From NCBI GenBank assembly GCA_963682055.1, contig OY821742.1, positions 30,785,060-30,849,059 of the forward strand: a stretch of 64,000 bases of DNA, read 5' to 3'. Below are positions 22,039-34,464 of the stretch, piece after piece. Position numbers and translations under genes: made by a program. This DNA is from Primula veris (taxonomy: Eukaryota; Streptophyta; Magnoliopsida; Ericales; Primulaceae). The number at the start of each line of letters is the position of its first letter. The first letter of the stretch is position 1. Below the pieces are notes generated by a model. It searched no databases and had not been told where the DNA came from. It saw only the letters and a program-made list of their open reading frames with translations.

Positions 22039-22656
22039 GGAAGGTAAGAATATTATATAAACAAAAATAGCCTTACTAGCATAAGACGCTAGCTAAGGGT
22101 GAAACAGAGTTAACAGCAGCATTACATCTCAAAAGAGCTAGTAAATGAAACAATGTAAACAGAGGCAACACTATCTAAATCTACTAGTACACCAGATGAA
22201 TCTTAGAAAAGAACTCAGCAAACCTCTAATCTTGGAAATATAGACCAATAAATCAGCCTTAAACAACTTGATCTTATTAATGATCATGTGGGAATAGGCT
22301 ACTTTTCTGCTAGAGCAACCAAACTTGTGCTTTCCTCGCCAGTTAAAACTTAAGCAAAACCACCCTACTAACGCACCTAACGAGTTAGCCTCACCAAGAA
22401 TGAATTTGTCATTAAAAAACATAATGCAACTAACTCTAAGGCACATTAAGTAGTGTTGATACTCACTTCTTACAAGATTCGGCATCGTAGTAAATTTGCC
22501 TCTAATCATGTCCATACAACCTGTTATTGTGTAGTATCTCCTGTCGTCTCTCGCTTTAGTCATCTTGTTTTGCCATGCTTGCACTCTAGTCCAAGCAAAA
22601 AATTTGAAAAGGTAAGAGAACATATAACCAAGATATTACAAACAGTAAAGACAATC
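22039..22656 (-). other. LINE 3' UTR (distal part)
   Basis: Continues from 30748-30846 across LARD-like element A. A 150-codon minus frame (22171-22623) is open but has no domain I know. Its position after the ORF2 stop argues for UTR. Confidence 0.55.
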
Positions 22657-24757
22657 TGTCACGCCCCGGATTTTGGATAAACCCGGGTCGTGAATGTAAA
22701 TTAAAATAAAAAGGAAAAAGTTAAAATAACGAAACATGCAGAAAGTCATTCAATAATATGCTAATCAATAGAACCAAATAAATACTTCAGGCCATGCCGA
22801 TAATCACATTTGATTCACTAAATTGGCCTAAGGGTAGCCAACGGTGTTCAAATGTGACAACACAAACAAGACAATACGTTTTTAGAAAATTTCGGCATGA
22901 GCTTCGCGTATCTACTTGTTTCCAATAAATTAGACCTGTCTGAAACAACATATAACAAAATCGCAACGCGATTACCAAATAATCCAAAATCAAATCCAAC
23001 CCAGCTGACATTCTATAAAATAGCGTAATCTAAAATAAACTTGCATTAAACGCCTATTAGGTCCACAAGGCTCAAAATGAGATAATACCAAAATGAATAA
23101 AAACAAGTCTGACGTGCGCACGATCACGTGTAATATGATAATGAGCCCCATGCAAGCATTCTAAACTTCGCCACAGTCTACATCAACACCTGTACATCGA
23201 TCATGAACAAAATGTACAGAAAACAAAGAAAGGAGGTAAGAAAACAATCTCACTTTAAAAAACGGCGCGTGCTACTAAGCACGCACACACAATCCTAACA
23301 TGGTAAATATGATATCTTGGCAAATAATGACAAAGGCAATTGCACGAAAAACACATCAACAAATATAACTCGCAACACAAGTAAAATGAACATATAATCA
23401 AGATCAACTGAATTAATAATAAAACAAAATAAAATAAAACAAAACAAAACAAAATAAAACAAGACTCAACGAAACACAAAGTCGGGATTGCCTCACATGT
23501 ACCCACTTTTAGAGCCACTCTGCTCTAGGACCCAAAGTGCAATGGTTCCCTCACCCATATTTTGACACTAACATGTGACCAAAAGATATGGGGCCGGCTT
23601 TAAGGGGACTAACCCTATGGTACCGATATACCTAATCCTTGCGCAAGTTTCCGGGATCTCACCGTAAGCTGACACAGCTCCGCCTTAACACTTGGTACTG
23701 CAATCCCTAAAATAAATATAAAAGACTCCCAAAAACATAAATGGTAAAGTCCACCAAACGAAAATAAAATAAATATCACGCACTATATCACCACCGTCAC
23801 ATTTTTGTTCACAATTCTTTTTCAAATTAAAAATGGTAAAATCGCCATACATAACATAATCACCATAAACAATATGATTAACATAAATAAAACCATGGAA
23901 GCATGTTACACATACACAATACAATAACATGATGCAATACATACTAACCAACCAACCATTTACATAGCCTAGCATACAACAAACAACACATAAAAACCGC
24001 TTTTAAAGCGAAACCATATTCTTCCCCCTTACCTACACAAACGAGAGCTCGTTTGTCAAAAAACTCCAAACTCAAGTCGAAAGCCCAACGAACAGTTAGA
24101 AGCAGATCTGGACAGCCCAATAACGGTCCTTAAACAGTCCCTAAACGTAATTAAAACGAGCTACGGATTAATATAAAAACACCTAATTCGGATTATAGCC
24201 AATATTCCCAAAAATGGGTTTTTATAAAAGTTAAAATAAGATGAAACGGCTTACACGGATAGATAGCTCTCGAAAAATAGGCTAAGAAAACATATTTGAT
24301 TGTCGAAAACGGACACCCGATGACCTCGTAATCGGCTCCCGAAGTCGCTGCCCTAAAACCCTAAACCGCCACCTACCACCGCAGCCTGGCCGGTCATCGC
24401 AGTCGGCTGCCAGGTCGCTGACTTCGGTCAGTCTCCCTCCGTCGTGTCTTCTCTATCTCTCCGTTCTATGTATGTATATATGTATATATATATATATATA
24501 TATGTATATGTATATATGTGTGGCTGTGTATGTATGTATGTAGATATATATATATATATATTTAGGTATTAGCTTATTTAATTACTAGTCTAGCCCATAT
24601 AGTTATTACTAATTACAAATATAACCCAATATTATTGTTACATAAGACATTACTACATTATTTATTTCACATATATACAATTACACAATACATTAATATC
24701 ATTTTAGAAAAATAATACAAATAAATAATAAATACCCAAAATTTCCGAGTCGTTACA
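22657..24757 (-). repeat. 3' LTR of LARD-like copy A
   Basis: On the plus strand it runs TGTCACGCCCCGG to GAGTCGTTACA. It contains (TA)n and (TG)n tracts at about 24470-24560, and a hairpin-rich stretch at 23554-23700. Its first 300 plus-strand bases differ at many sites from the other three LTRs of the family. Small frames such as 23255-23518 and 23685-23975 recur only because the LTR recurs. Confidence 0.9.
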
Positions 24758-24794
24758 TTCTCCCCAACTTAAAAAAAATTTCGTCCCGAAATTT
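24758..24794 (-). other. PPT and ATTTCGGGACGAAAT motif of copy A
   Basis: Minus strand reads 'aaatttcgggacgaaattt', then 'aagttggggagaa', then the LTR. It matches the arrangement before the 3' LTR of the gypsy element at 8541-8574. Confidence 0.8.
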
Positions 24795-26178
24795 AGCACA
24801 CACTATTGTCGCCCAAAAACTAGTTCAACCCATATACATGTTCTCACACCTCAAAACCACTTTGAAGGGTAAAATAAATCATAAAGCCAAAATAATAGAA
24901 AAACAAAAGAAAGGTAAAGCGAACTTAAAATTAAGCGAAAAATTGTTAACAATTTCCACCAAAGAATGATCACCCACCGCACATTACTTTACCACACTCA
25001 AAATAAAGATCACATAATTCATTCTACTGACCAGACAAATTACATTTAAATCCATAAAAGCACATAAACATATATTCATCGACTACCGACTGATGAAAAT
25101 AAGATAATCACATCATATCACATACATGTACTAGAAGTCTTACTATATCATCCCCAGAAATATTTACTCACCAAACAACGCTATTCCATACAGAAATGAC
25201 TATTAGTGTTTACGAATACTAGTAGGAAAACCAAATAATATATCAAACGGCAGCTCTAAATATGTCACACTGAATGGTTCACCCAGACAAATAATTAAAA
25301 ACTTATATTCACATGTTGTTAGCTCAACATCAATATAAAATAGACACTTTCCAAACCAGTCTCACAATTAAATTGCATTAACAAAGCATGGTCTCACTAT
25401 ATAAACAGTTACATACTTCAATGATAAACAATTTAAATTAATAAAATGCATAATGTAGTTGACACACAAAATTTAATCACAAAGAAAGATATACGAACTT
25501 TCCATTTACAAATATGGATGACGACTATGTATAAGTGTCAATTTTCTTTTTCAACCAGAACTAATTTTATAAGCCATTAATTAGTATAAATAGATCCCCA
25601 TACGATAACTAAAATTAAATTAAATATACCAATTTACATTTCATCAACATAGTACAAAAGGACACGCATGTAATAGATGATCACCATCACAACCATTTTC
25701 ACCCAATTACCATATTATTTGGATATCCCTTACATCATCATACACATACATCACATGCACTTAGCCACATACCAGAACCTAAAACCTACCACTATATAAC
25801 GGTGTAAAATTATTAAAAGAATACTCTCACAACACTTTTATTTTCTCAAGTAATAATAAAGACAATTATATCACGTCTGACTAACTCGCAAACGATTTTT
25901 ATTTTCCAAAACCACTTACAAATATATTAATTTATATAGATCGATATAACGTACCAACAATATTTAGGAGAAAAAAAAAAAAAATTACTTTTTATCAACT
26001 CAACAGTACAGCTACTAACTTCACCTCACGCCAAACTTTGGTACACAAATTCTTAATAATTACCAAAATAAATAAATATTGAAAGAACTGATTGAGTTAC
26101 TAGGAATAAATCACTGAGCTACACAAAATAAACTTAAGCATATTTCTTAATCAAGACATACTTGTATGGGTCCATCAC

Positions 26179-26226
<48 letters not shown>

Positions 26227-28598
26227 GACCACTGCCACTGATAAGAATGAACCAGATGGTTAGTACATGAACTTATAACTTTAATAAATATATTCACACG
26301 AACACAAAATATGGTTATTATATTAAACACTCCACCATCTTATTGTAGCTATATGCCCCCAACGCAATATATATAGGTAGAACATATATTAATCACCATT
26401 TTGCCATGTCCTCACATAGGCGTCGTGTCTATAAAATCACAAAATCATTTAACACAAAATCATTTAACTCCTACACTCGGTCTTAAATAGTAGACTCCAG
26501 ATTACATATTATATATAGCACACTTATCTTGATCCTATTCTGAAAAAGATGTTTAAGAAAATAATGGGCATGGATTGTCATAACATCAAACACTAAGGTA
26601 CATAGCAAAAGTTAAACAATCCACCAATACACAATTAAGAAGAACATCAAATATATCTCCAATTAATATAACTTGAGCACAAAGTGCACAATAAATTGTC
26701 ATATCACAATTCTATCAGGCTTTTTAAAAAAAAAAACACCAAGTGAAATTTACTAAATGGAAGTAAATGTAATAAAAGTTTTGCAATAAAATTCGGGGAA
26801 ATTATATGTAAACACATGAAATTATAAACACTAAAATTATACAATCTTGCACCTCCACATCAATCTATATTGCTAGATTTTACTCAGACAATATTATAAC
26901 AAAGAAAACAAACACTCTAATGATTCGGAATCTACAACAACAACAACAACAACAAACCTATAATGTATTGCTCATGTTACCCCATTTTTCACAGAAAACA
27001 TAAAGATAATCCCAACATAATTGATAATCCGCACAGTAAGCCACTTTGAGTTTTTAGACGTCAATGGAATAAACCTGACACGTTGTCCTACAAAGATGGT
27101 GTCTACGAAAAAGGAGATACTTAAAAAGAAAACTATTTTCTCAATGGCACATAATACACGTACAAGTGAAGATAAATAAATAAATAAATAATCTTAAGTA
27201 TTAGGCGAATCACCCTATTTTGTCTATAATTTGGCCGGATTAACGCAAATAAACAAAGATTAACAAGAATCTCTAATAATAAATTCGTTTGATTCAATAA
27301 CTATAAAATGATAAACCATTGGGCATACAATCTCAACACGTCTCCTACCGGTTTTTGGCTATTAAATTTATTTAATAGTCACATTGTATCGTCACTAATA
27401 TTACTTACAAACCGTCACTACTTACACACCAAAACACACGCTATATAATTCAACTGAAAACAGAACAAAAATTGCACACTTGGCATATAGTCACATAGTC
27501 GCAACGATAAAAGGAATTACACCAACATTTGGGGTTATAGTTAGAAGTGCTAAAATCAAAATAACAGTCTTTACACTACCGTTCACATCACACCTATCCT
27601 AAACATAATATCATGTTTTAGGATATTTTCAAATAGTTTACGTATACCAATCACATTTCAATTACTAATAAACAGTCACACGACATAAAAATCAAGCAAG
27701 TAATTATTACTAAAACACCATTTATTTTATCATTTCTCCCTTGCGTCACACCGAAATCATAAATACTCTTGCGTCACACTGAAATCATAAATAACTAATC
27801 AAAGGCAAAACCATACTCTAAGCTTTAAAGAATACTTGTGACAACACGATTAATATAATGAATTATCCATTTTATTAGTGAAAAAATGTACTCCAGTGAA
27901 TAAAAATATAACTCGTATAGTGTTGAGGAATAATCCACTGTACGTGCCAAATCAACCACAAACGCTTCATATGTAAACAAATGTACATCTCATAACATGT
28001 CAAACACTTCAACCAACAAACTATAAGATCTAAAACTAATGTGACAGAACATAAAAAGTTACCAAACTTAACACCACGCTCAATATGGATAACACTTAAA
28101 AAGGATACCATATACACACGGCATACAGAGTACAACGAAAACATGAAACAAACTAAACGTCTACAAATCCTACTTGTCTACACAAATATCAATCCTTCTT
28201 AACCCATCGTAATTTAGTTTCAGTCACTAACAATCATAAAAACAATCCGTTAGAAGGCACCACCACAATCCTCGATCAATATATGTAGCACATAACAGAT
28301 ATTTCTATATAATCACACCACGAGTAACACACAACTGGATATGTCCACCAACTAAAACCGTTCACATTCAACAAACACGAAACCGTTTAACAAGAACCAT
28401 ATATACACCCATTAAAACGGATCAACTTACAATACAATATAAGTCAACCAAACTTGAATGTAAACAAACAACCAAATACACCACATGGATTTTGAAAAAT
28501 GCAGATTTTCTTAAAATGTCTTACACCACCAAGTATCACCCCTTCCCGTGTGTGCCTATCCTACCCAACAGGCAACCAAGTTAATCGGAACCCGGTTA

Positions 28599-28610
28599 GC
28601 TCTGATACCA
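28599..28610 (-). other. Primer binding site of LARD-like copy A
   Basis: Minus strand TGGTATCAGAGC, three bases from the 5' LTR; tRNA-Met type. Confidence 0.9.
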
Positions 28611-28613
28611 AGC

Positions 28614-30437
28614 TGTCACGCCCCGGATTTTGGATAAACCCGGGTCGTGAATGAAAATTAAAATAAAAAGGGAAAAAGTTAAAATAACAAAACATTCAGT
28701 ATGTCATTCGATAGCACGCTAATCAATAGACCCAAATAAATACTTCAGGCCATGCCGATAATCACATATGATTCCCTGAGTTGGCCTAAGGGTAGCCAAC
28801 GGTGTTCAAATGTGACAACACAAACAAGACAATACGTTTTAGAAAATTTCGGCATGAGCTTTGCGTATCTACTTGTTTCCAATAAATTAGACCTGTTTGA
28901 ACAACACAACAAAATCACCACGCGATTACCAAATAATCCAACAAGGATAAATCAAATCCAACCCAGCTGACATTCTATAAAATAGCGTAATCTAAATTAA
29001 ACTTGCGTTAAACGCCTATTAGGTCCACAAGGCTCAAAATGAGATAATACCAAAATGAATAAAAACAAGTCTGACGTGCGCACGATCACGTGTAATATGA
29101 TAATGAGCCCCATGCAAGCATTCTAAACTTCGCCACAGTCTACATCAACACCTGTACATCGATCATGAACAAAATGTACAGAAAACAAAGAAAGGAGGTA
29201 AGAAAACAATCTCACTTTAAAAAACGGCGCGTGCTACTAAGCACGCACACACAATCCTAACATGGTAAATATGATATCTTGGCAAATAATGACAAAGGCA
29301 ATTGCACGAAAAACACATCAACAAATATAACTCGCAACACAAGTAAATGAACATATAATCAAGATCAACTGAATTAATAATAAAACAAAATAAAATAAAA
29401 CAAAACAAAACAAAATAAAACAAGACTCAACGAAACACAAAGTCGGGATTGCCTCACATGTACCCACTTTTAGAGCCACTCTGCTCTAGGACCCAAAGTG
29501 CAATGGTTCCCTCACCCATATTTTGACACTAACATGTGACCAAAAGATATGGGGCCGGATTTAAGGGGACTAACCCTATGGTACCGATATACCTAATCCT
29601 TGCACAAGTTTCCGGGATCTCACCGTAAGCTGACACAGCTCCGCCTTAACACTTGGTACTGCAATCCCTAAAATAAATATAAAAGACTCCCAAAAACATA
29701 AATGGTAAAGTCCACCAAACGAAAATAAAATAAATATCACGCACTATATCACCACCGTCACATTTTTGTTCATAATTCTTTTTCAAATTAAAAATGGTAA
29801 AATCGCCATACATAACATAATCACCATAAACAATATGATTAACATAAATAAAACCATGGAAGCATGTTACACATACACAATACAATAACATGATGCAATA
29901 CATACTAACCAACCAACCATTTACATAGCCTAGCATACAACAAACAACACATAAAAACCGCTTTTAAAGCGAAACCATATTCTTCCCCCTTACCTACACA
30001 AACGAGAGCTCGTTTGTCAAAAAACTCCAAACTCAAGTCGAAAGCCCAACGAACAGTTAGAAGCAGATCTGGACAGCCCAATAACGGTCCTTAAACAGTC
30101 CCTAAACGTAATTAAAACGAGCTACGGATTAATATAAAAACACCTAATTCGGATTATAGCCAATATTCCCAAAAATGGGTTTTTATAAAAGTTAAAATCA
30201 GATGAAACGGCTTACACGGATAGATAGCTCTCGAAAAATAGGCTAAGAAAACATATTTGATTGTCGAAAACGGACAGCCGATGACCTTGTAATCGGCTCC
30301 CGAAGTCGCTGCCCTAAAACCCTAAACCGCCACCTACCACCGCAGCCTGGCCGGTCATCGGAGTCGGCTGCCAGGTCGCTGACTTCGGTCAGTCTCCCTC
30401 CGTCGTGTCTTCTCTATCTCTCCGTTCTATGTATGTA

Positions 30438-30492
<55 letters not shown>

Positions 30493-30742
30493 GTATATAT
30501 GTGTGGCTGTGTATGTATGTATGTAGATATATATATATATATATATTTAGGTATTAGCTTATTTAATTACTAGTCTAGCCCATATAGTTATTACTAATTA
30601 CAAATATAACCCAATATTATTGTTACATAAGACATTACTACATTATTTATTTCACATATATACAATTACACAATACATTAATATCATTTTAGAAAAATAA
30701 TACAAATAAATAATAAATACCCAAAATTTCCGAGTCGTTACA
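28614..30742 (-). repeat. 5' LTR of LARD-like copy A
   Basis: Nearly the same as the left LTR except for the first 300 plus-strand bases, where it agrees with copy B instead, and a longer (TA)n tract near 30436-30486. Confidence 0.9.
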
Positions 30743-30747
30743 CAATC

Positions 30748-32690
30748 TCATTCTCATGATCACACCAATAATCTAAAGAGCAGTCAGCAAGAACACATTA
30801 CCAAATGGAAGGCAACACAACCACCCATACAACATTAGAGACAACCTCATTTAAAAATAGTATCTTTAATATTCCAGGTATTAGCAATGAATGAGTTCAT
30901 CCTATTAAGAAGAATATTCCTCATTTTGTTCATCTTGACTTTAATGTAAAAATCAATTTGGAGAATGATAGAGCCAATATCAGTGCTAGCCTTGTCATGC
31001 TTCCTATAATTTCGTTCTTTCCAAATGAAGTAGATAGAGCAAGAGAAAATAAGCTTACCAATGGTGGCATGTAACTTTTTTACCTTTGAACATTTTAGTG
31101 ACCCAAACGATCCATTCATCCCAAGTTTTACAAAGACCGAAGAAACTAGCTTAATAGAGCAAATTATGTAGTACTCTAGTGGAGTAACACACTTAAAAGA
31201 ACAAATGGTTAAGGTCCTCTAAATGATAATTGCACAAATAACAATTAGTAGTAAGATTTGGGTACCAAAGGCTAATTTTGTTATTAGTAGGAAGTCTTTT
31301 CAACACATATTGCCACATGATAACACCACACTTTGGGATTTGGTTGCTAAACCAAACAATTTTGGCCCAAGGCACTTTGTTTTTTTGGGTAAATTAGTCT
31401 TTAGTGACCTGAGTTTTGGCCTATTTTAGGATAAGTGACCTAAGTTTTTTTTATTTCGGTTTTGTGACCTAAGTTTAACTTTTTTAGCATTTAGTGACCT
31501 GCCATCCTATTTTTCAAAAAAAAAAACACATTTCTTGCTAAAAAGACTAAAATACCCTCATTAAACTGAAATTTTCCTCCAAAATCTGAGGGTATTTTAG
31601 TCCTTTTAGCAAGAAATATGTTTTTTTTTTTGAAAAATAGGATGGCAGGTCACTAAATGCTAACAAAGTTAAACTTAGGTCACAAAACCGAAATAAAAAA
31701 AACTTAGGTCACTTATCCTAAAATAGGCCAAAACTCAGGTCACTAAAGACTAATTCACCCTGTTTTTTTTATCCCTCATAAAGTTCCGTATAGAGCCAAT
31801 AGTGTAGCCTTTGTCATCTAAAGTCCAAGCAATGTGATCCTCACTATTAGAGTAAATTTTTAGGATGATTTACGCCCTTAATTTGAATAACATTACTGTT
31901 ATTAGTGTTAGGCCATCTCCATTGACCATTAGAAATAGTGGATGAGCTTTATAGAGCCATGTATCATGCAACAAAGCCCAAGTGTGTTCTCTAGGCAAAA
32001 TAGAGCCACACTTTAACCAATTATCATACCAAAGAGAAATGTTCTCCCCATTTCCCACTTTAAAATAAATAAGATTTTTCAAAGTATCTCTAGTCTTTAA
32101 AATTTTCTTCCAAGAATAGCTACCTTGAGAGGGATTTTTAATAACCCAAATACTTCTATCCTTTAAAATGTTAAGAGTAAATCCATTTCTTCCACAAGGA
32201 GGTAGTATGAGGGTTACAAAGGGACCAGAAAAGCTTAGAAATTAAAGCAAAGTTCCAAATTCTCAGATTCTTAAAACCAAGGCCTCCCTCATCAAGAGGG
32301 TAGGCAACATCATGCCAAGAAACTCTAGTACCAGAGCTACACCAAAGAAACTTAGAAATAATTTACTCAATTTTGTGAGTGACAGCAGCAGGTAACATGA
32401 AGTGGGAGCACCAAAAAACATTGATACTATACAACACTGACTTAATAAGCTGAATTATGCCTGCATAAGAAAGAAAATTACTAGTCCAAGAGGTAATCCT
32501 CTTAGTAATTTTGAGGATAAGAGCTTCACAATGAATGTTGTTAAGCTTAGAAGTTAAGAGAGGCACCCCTAAGTACCTCACAGGAAGGGCATCCATTTTA
32601 AAAACTAAGAAACTTTTAATACTAGCAAGGACATCATCCTCTAAAACACAAGCAAAGAGACTACTTTTATAGGGATTAGCTGTCACGCCC
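30748..32690 (-). pseudogene. LINE ORF2 C-terminal part: end of RT and zinc-finger domain
   Basis: Minus strand, split by the MITE. 32363-32690 continues the RT-connection region ('VRYLGVPLLTSKLNN', 'ITKRITSWTSNFLSYAG'). 31770-32360 carries 'NLIYFKVGNGENISLWYDNW' after a stop near 32206. 31193-31375 gives 'CGVIMWQYVLKRLPTNNKIS' with a Cys pair and His, the zf-RVT motif. 30847-31119 ends with 'FIWKERNYRKHDK' and a stop at 30847-30849. No RNase H-like domain follows. 30748-30846 is the start of the 3' UTR. Confidence 0.82.
31387..31760. mobile_element. MITE with long terminal inverted repeats
   Basis: 374 bp. It starts GGGTAAATTAGTCTTTAGTG and ends with the complement (GACTAATTCACCC). The arms pair over about 170 bases each, with a short centre near 31570. 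The 9-bp flank TGTTTTTTT at 31378-31386 recurs at 31761-31769. Length, G-starting ends and a 9-bp duplication suit a Mutator-like MITE; the T-run makes an 8-bp duplication (hAT) hard to exclude. Confidence 0.85.
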
Positions 32691-34459
32691 CAAAATCCAA
32701 AAAACACGGACATCAAGGCGTGACCTTTTGAATAAAAGGAAAAAGAACCTGTTGGTACAAAATTTAACTTTAAAAGGAAAACAACTAGCGAGCTAAAGGA
32801 CCAATTATACGAATAAAATAAAAATGTTTGCCAAACGCGGCTACAAGACAAAATGGTTTTAACTGATATATATAAAAAGAATACCAAACGAATGTAATTT
32901 GCCCATAGGCTACAACCTCAAAAATGGTTTAGGTAAAAAGAAAGCAACTGAAATAAGCCCCGATCCCATGCGATACATCGCTAATGCTCATATCCAAATG
33001 CCTCAACCTAAGTTGTACCTGAAAGACAAAATTGTAACGGTGAGTCTCATGCACATACGTAGACGGGGCGGCACCACACAAGATACCGTCACTCCATCCA
33101 ATAAATGCAAGAACTCACAAACAACAACTACAATAACAACGTATAAAAATAAATGTAATAACATCATACAACGAAATAAATTAAGTAACTCCAACACACA
33201 TCTATAACAAACATGGATCTCTCACGCCACCTACCCCAGTCCGTAAAGTAGGTCATTCCCTATACCCCTCGGCTCGTCTTATGCCCCCGGTATAGGGAGA
33301 GACATAGACCATTTCCAACATATAAAAATAACACACATGGACCTCTCACGCCACCTACCCCAGTCCATAAGGTAGGTCATTCCCTATACCCCTCGGCTCG
33401 TCTTATGCCCCCGGTATAGGGAGAGGCATAGACCATTGCCAACAAATAAATATTTAAAGTGCGCACTTGGACCTCTTCACGCCACTCGCCCCAGTCCGTA
33501 AGACGAGGCATTCCATATACCCCTCGGCTCGTCTTATGTCCCCGGTATATGAAGAGACATAGACCATTGCCAATAACTAAAACAGAAGGCCTCGGCCAAT
33601 AATATTAAATCATTCAATTAACACAATTCCCAACAAAATCACATAAGCATCGGTACTAGAATCACAACTAGCCAAACAAGTCCAACAACATAAAATCTCA
33701 TTCAGGCATTTTAACAAACACCTTGTATGCATAAACTACAACTCATCTTTATTCAACATAAATTTACCCAATTTTATCAACAACTATAATAACACATAAC
33801 AACTCATAAAAACACACAAACCCATCTATGTTCTCCTTAATTCGAAATTCATATGTCTAAATTCCCAATTCTTAAATTCAAATAAGTGAATTAAAAGAGC
33901 AACAAATAAAACCCAATTAACAATTTAATAGAATATATATGAGATAAAAGAAAACCCCCAAATTTTAAAAACGAAAGATCTAACCCTAACATACACACTC
34001 GTCTAGTCGCAATGGATAACCCCCGTTACCTTAGTGCGTAAAGGAGATACTTCCGGTAAAAACTCGCTAATGGTGGTTTTTTTCTTCTTCTTCCTAAAAT
34101 TTGGAACCTCTCTTCTCTCTCTTTTCTCTCTTTGTTTTTGGTGGTTTTAGGTTTACTGTTTTAAAAAGTGGCCTAAAAAGAGGTTTAGCAAACTGTTTTG
34201 AGAGAGTTTGGGGAAGCGAACTATTTGGTCCCCAAATTTCTAAAAGTTAACTAAAAATCAAAACTATTATTTTACTGCTCAAAAATAACAAATGTTTAGA
34301 AACAAAACTATTGGGTCCTTTTTATTTATAAAATTAGTAACAGGTTTTTAAAATAAAGTTTTTCGGAAGAGTTTCGTTTTTTGGCTAAAAATTGTATAAA
34401 ACGTTTTTGGATTAATTAAATCATAAATAAAAGCATTTATAAAAATCTGGGATGTTACA
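32691..34459 (-). mobile_element. Solo LTR of the gypsy family
   Basis: 1769 bp, TGTAACATCC to GGGGCGTGACA on the minus strand, with TTAGC at 32686-32690 and 34460-34464 as target duplication. It is a relative of the 5' LTR at 704-2514. No internal region is left, so the two LTRs of the original insert recombined. It sits in the LINE RT. Confidence 0.92.
33214..33573 (-). repeat. Three structured units in the solo LTR
   Basis: Units at about 33468-33573, 33338-33445 and 33214-33320 in sense order. Unit 33468-33573 has CATATACC/GGTATATG where others have CCTATACC/GGTATAGG. Unit 33338-33445 has ATGCC/GGCAT and ACCTACC/GGTAGGT. Both arms change together. Confidence 0.8.
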
Positions 34460-34464
34460 TTAGC

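Larger units (their letters stand above)
24758..28613 (-). other. Non-coding internal region of LARD-like copy A
   Basis: 3.86 kb, AT-rich, no frame above about 90 codons, no retroviral motif on either strand. It holds a (CAA)n run near 26937-26955 and a poly(A)-(TA)n tract near 26179-26222. It aligns over its length with 39230-43104. The best small frame (27875-28144, minus, starting MFSLYSVCRVYMVSF) is also present in copy B (42319-42639), but the C-termini differ, so it is probably not selected. Confidence 0.85.
22657..30742 (-). mobile_element. LARD-like non-coding LTR retrotransposon, copy A
   Basis: 8086 bp between CAATC target duplications (22652-22656 and 30743-30747). LTRs of about 2.1 kb start TGTAACGAC and end GGCGTGACA on the minus strand. 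The tRNA-Met PBS lies inside the right LTR and the PPT inside the left LTR, so transcription runs right to left. The 3.86 kb internal region has no gag or pol. It is inserted in the LINE 3' UTR. Confidence 0.92.

Noticed and set aside
22171..22623. 150-codon minus frame as a LINE accessory protein
   Set aside because: Lies after the ORF2 stop in the 3' UTR, has no known domain and no second copy here to test selection.
23255..23975. Small frames repeated at 29217-29936, 37452-38105 and 43614-44267, looking like conserved genes
   Set aside because: They are copies of one LTR. The frames drift in length between copies and have low-complexity Phe/Cys composition, so repetition comes from the repeat and not from coding selection.
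24470..24560. Arrays of short repeats in the LARD-like LTRs as a possible CRISPR-like array
   Set aside because: Simple (TA)n/(TG)n microsatellites in plant DNA, without spaced repeat units.
28752..28970. Identical 72-codon plus frame at 28752, 37081 and 43243
   Set aside because: Lies in the LTR antisense to the element and is absent from the diverged LTR at 22657. Explained by LTR copying.
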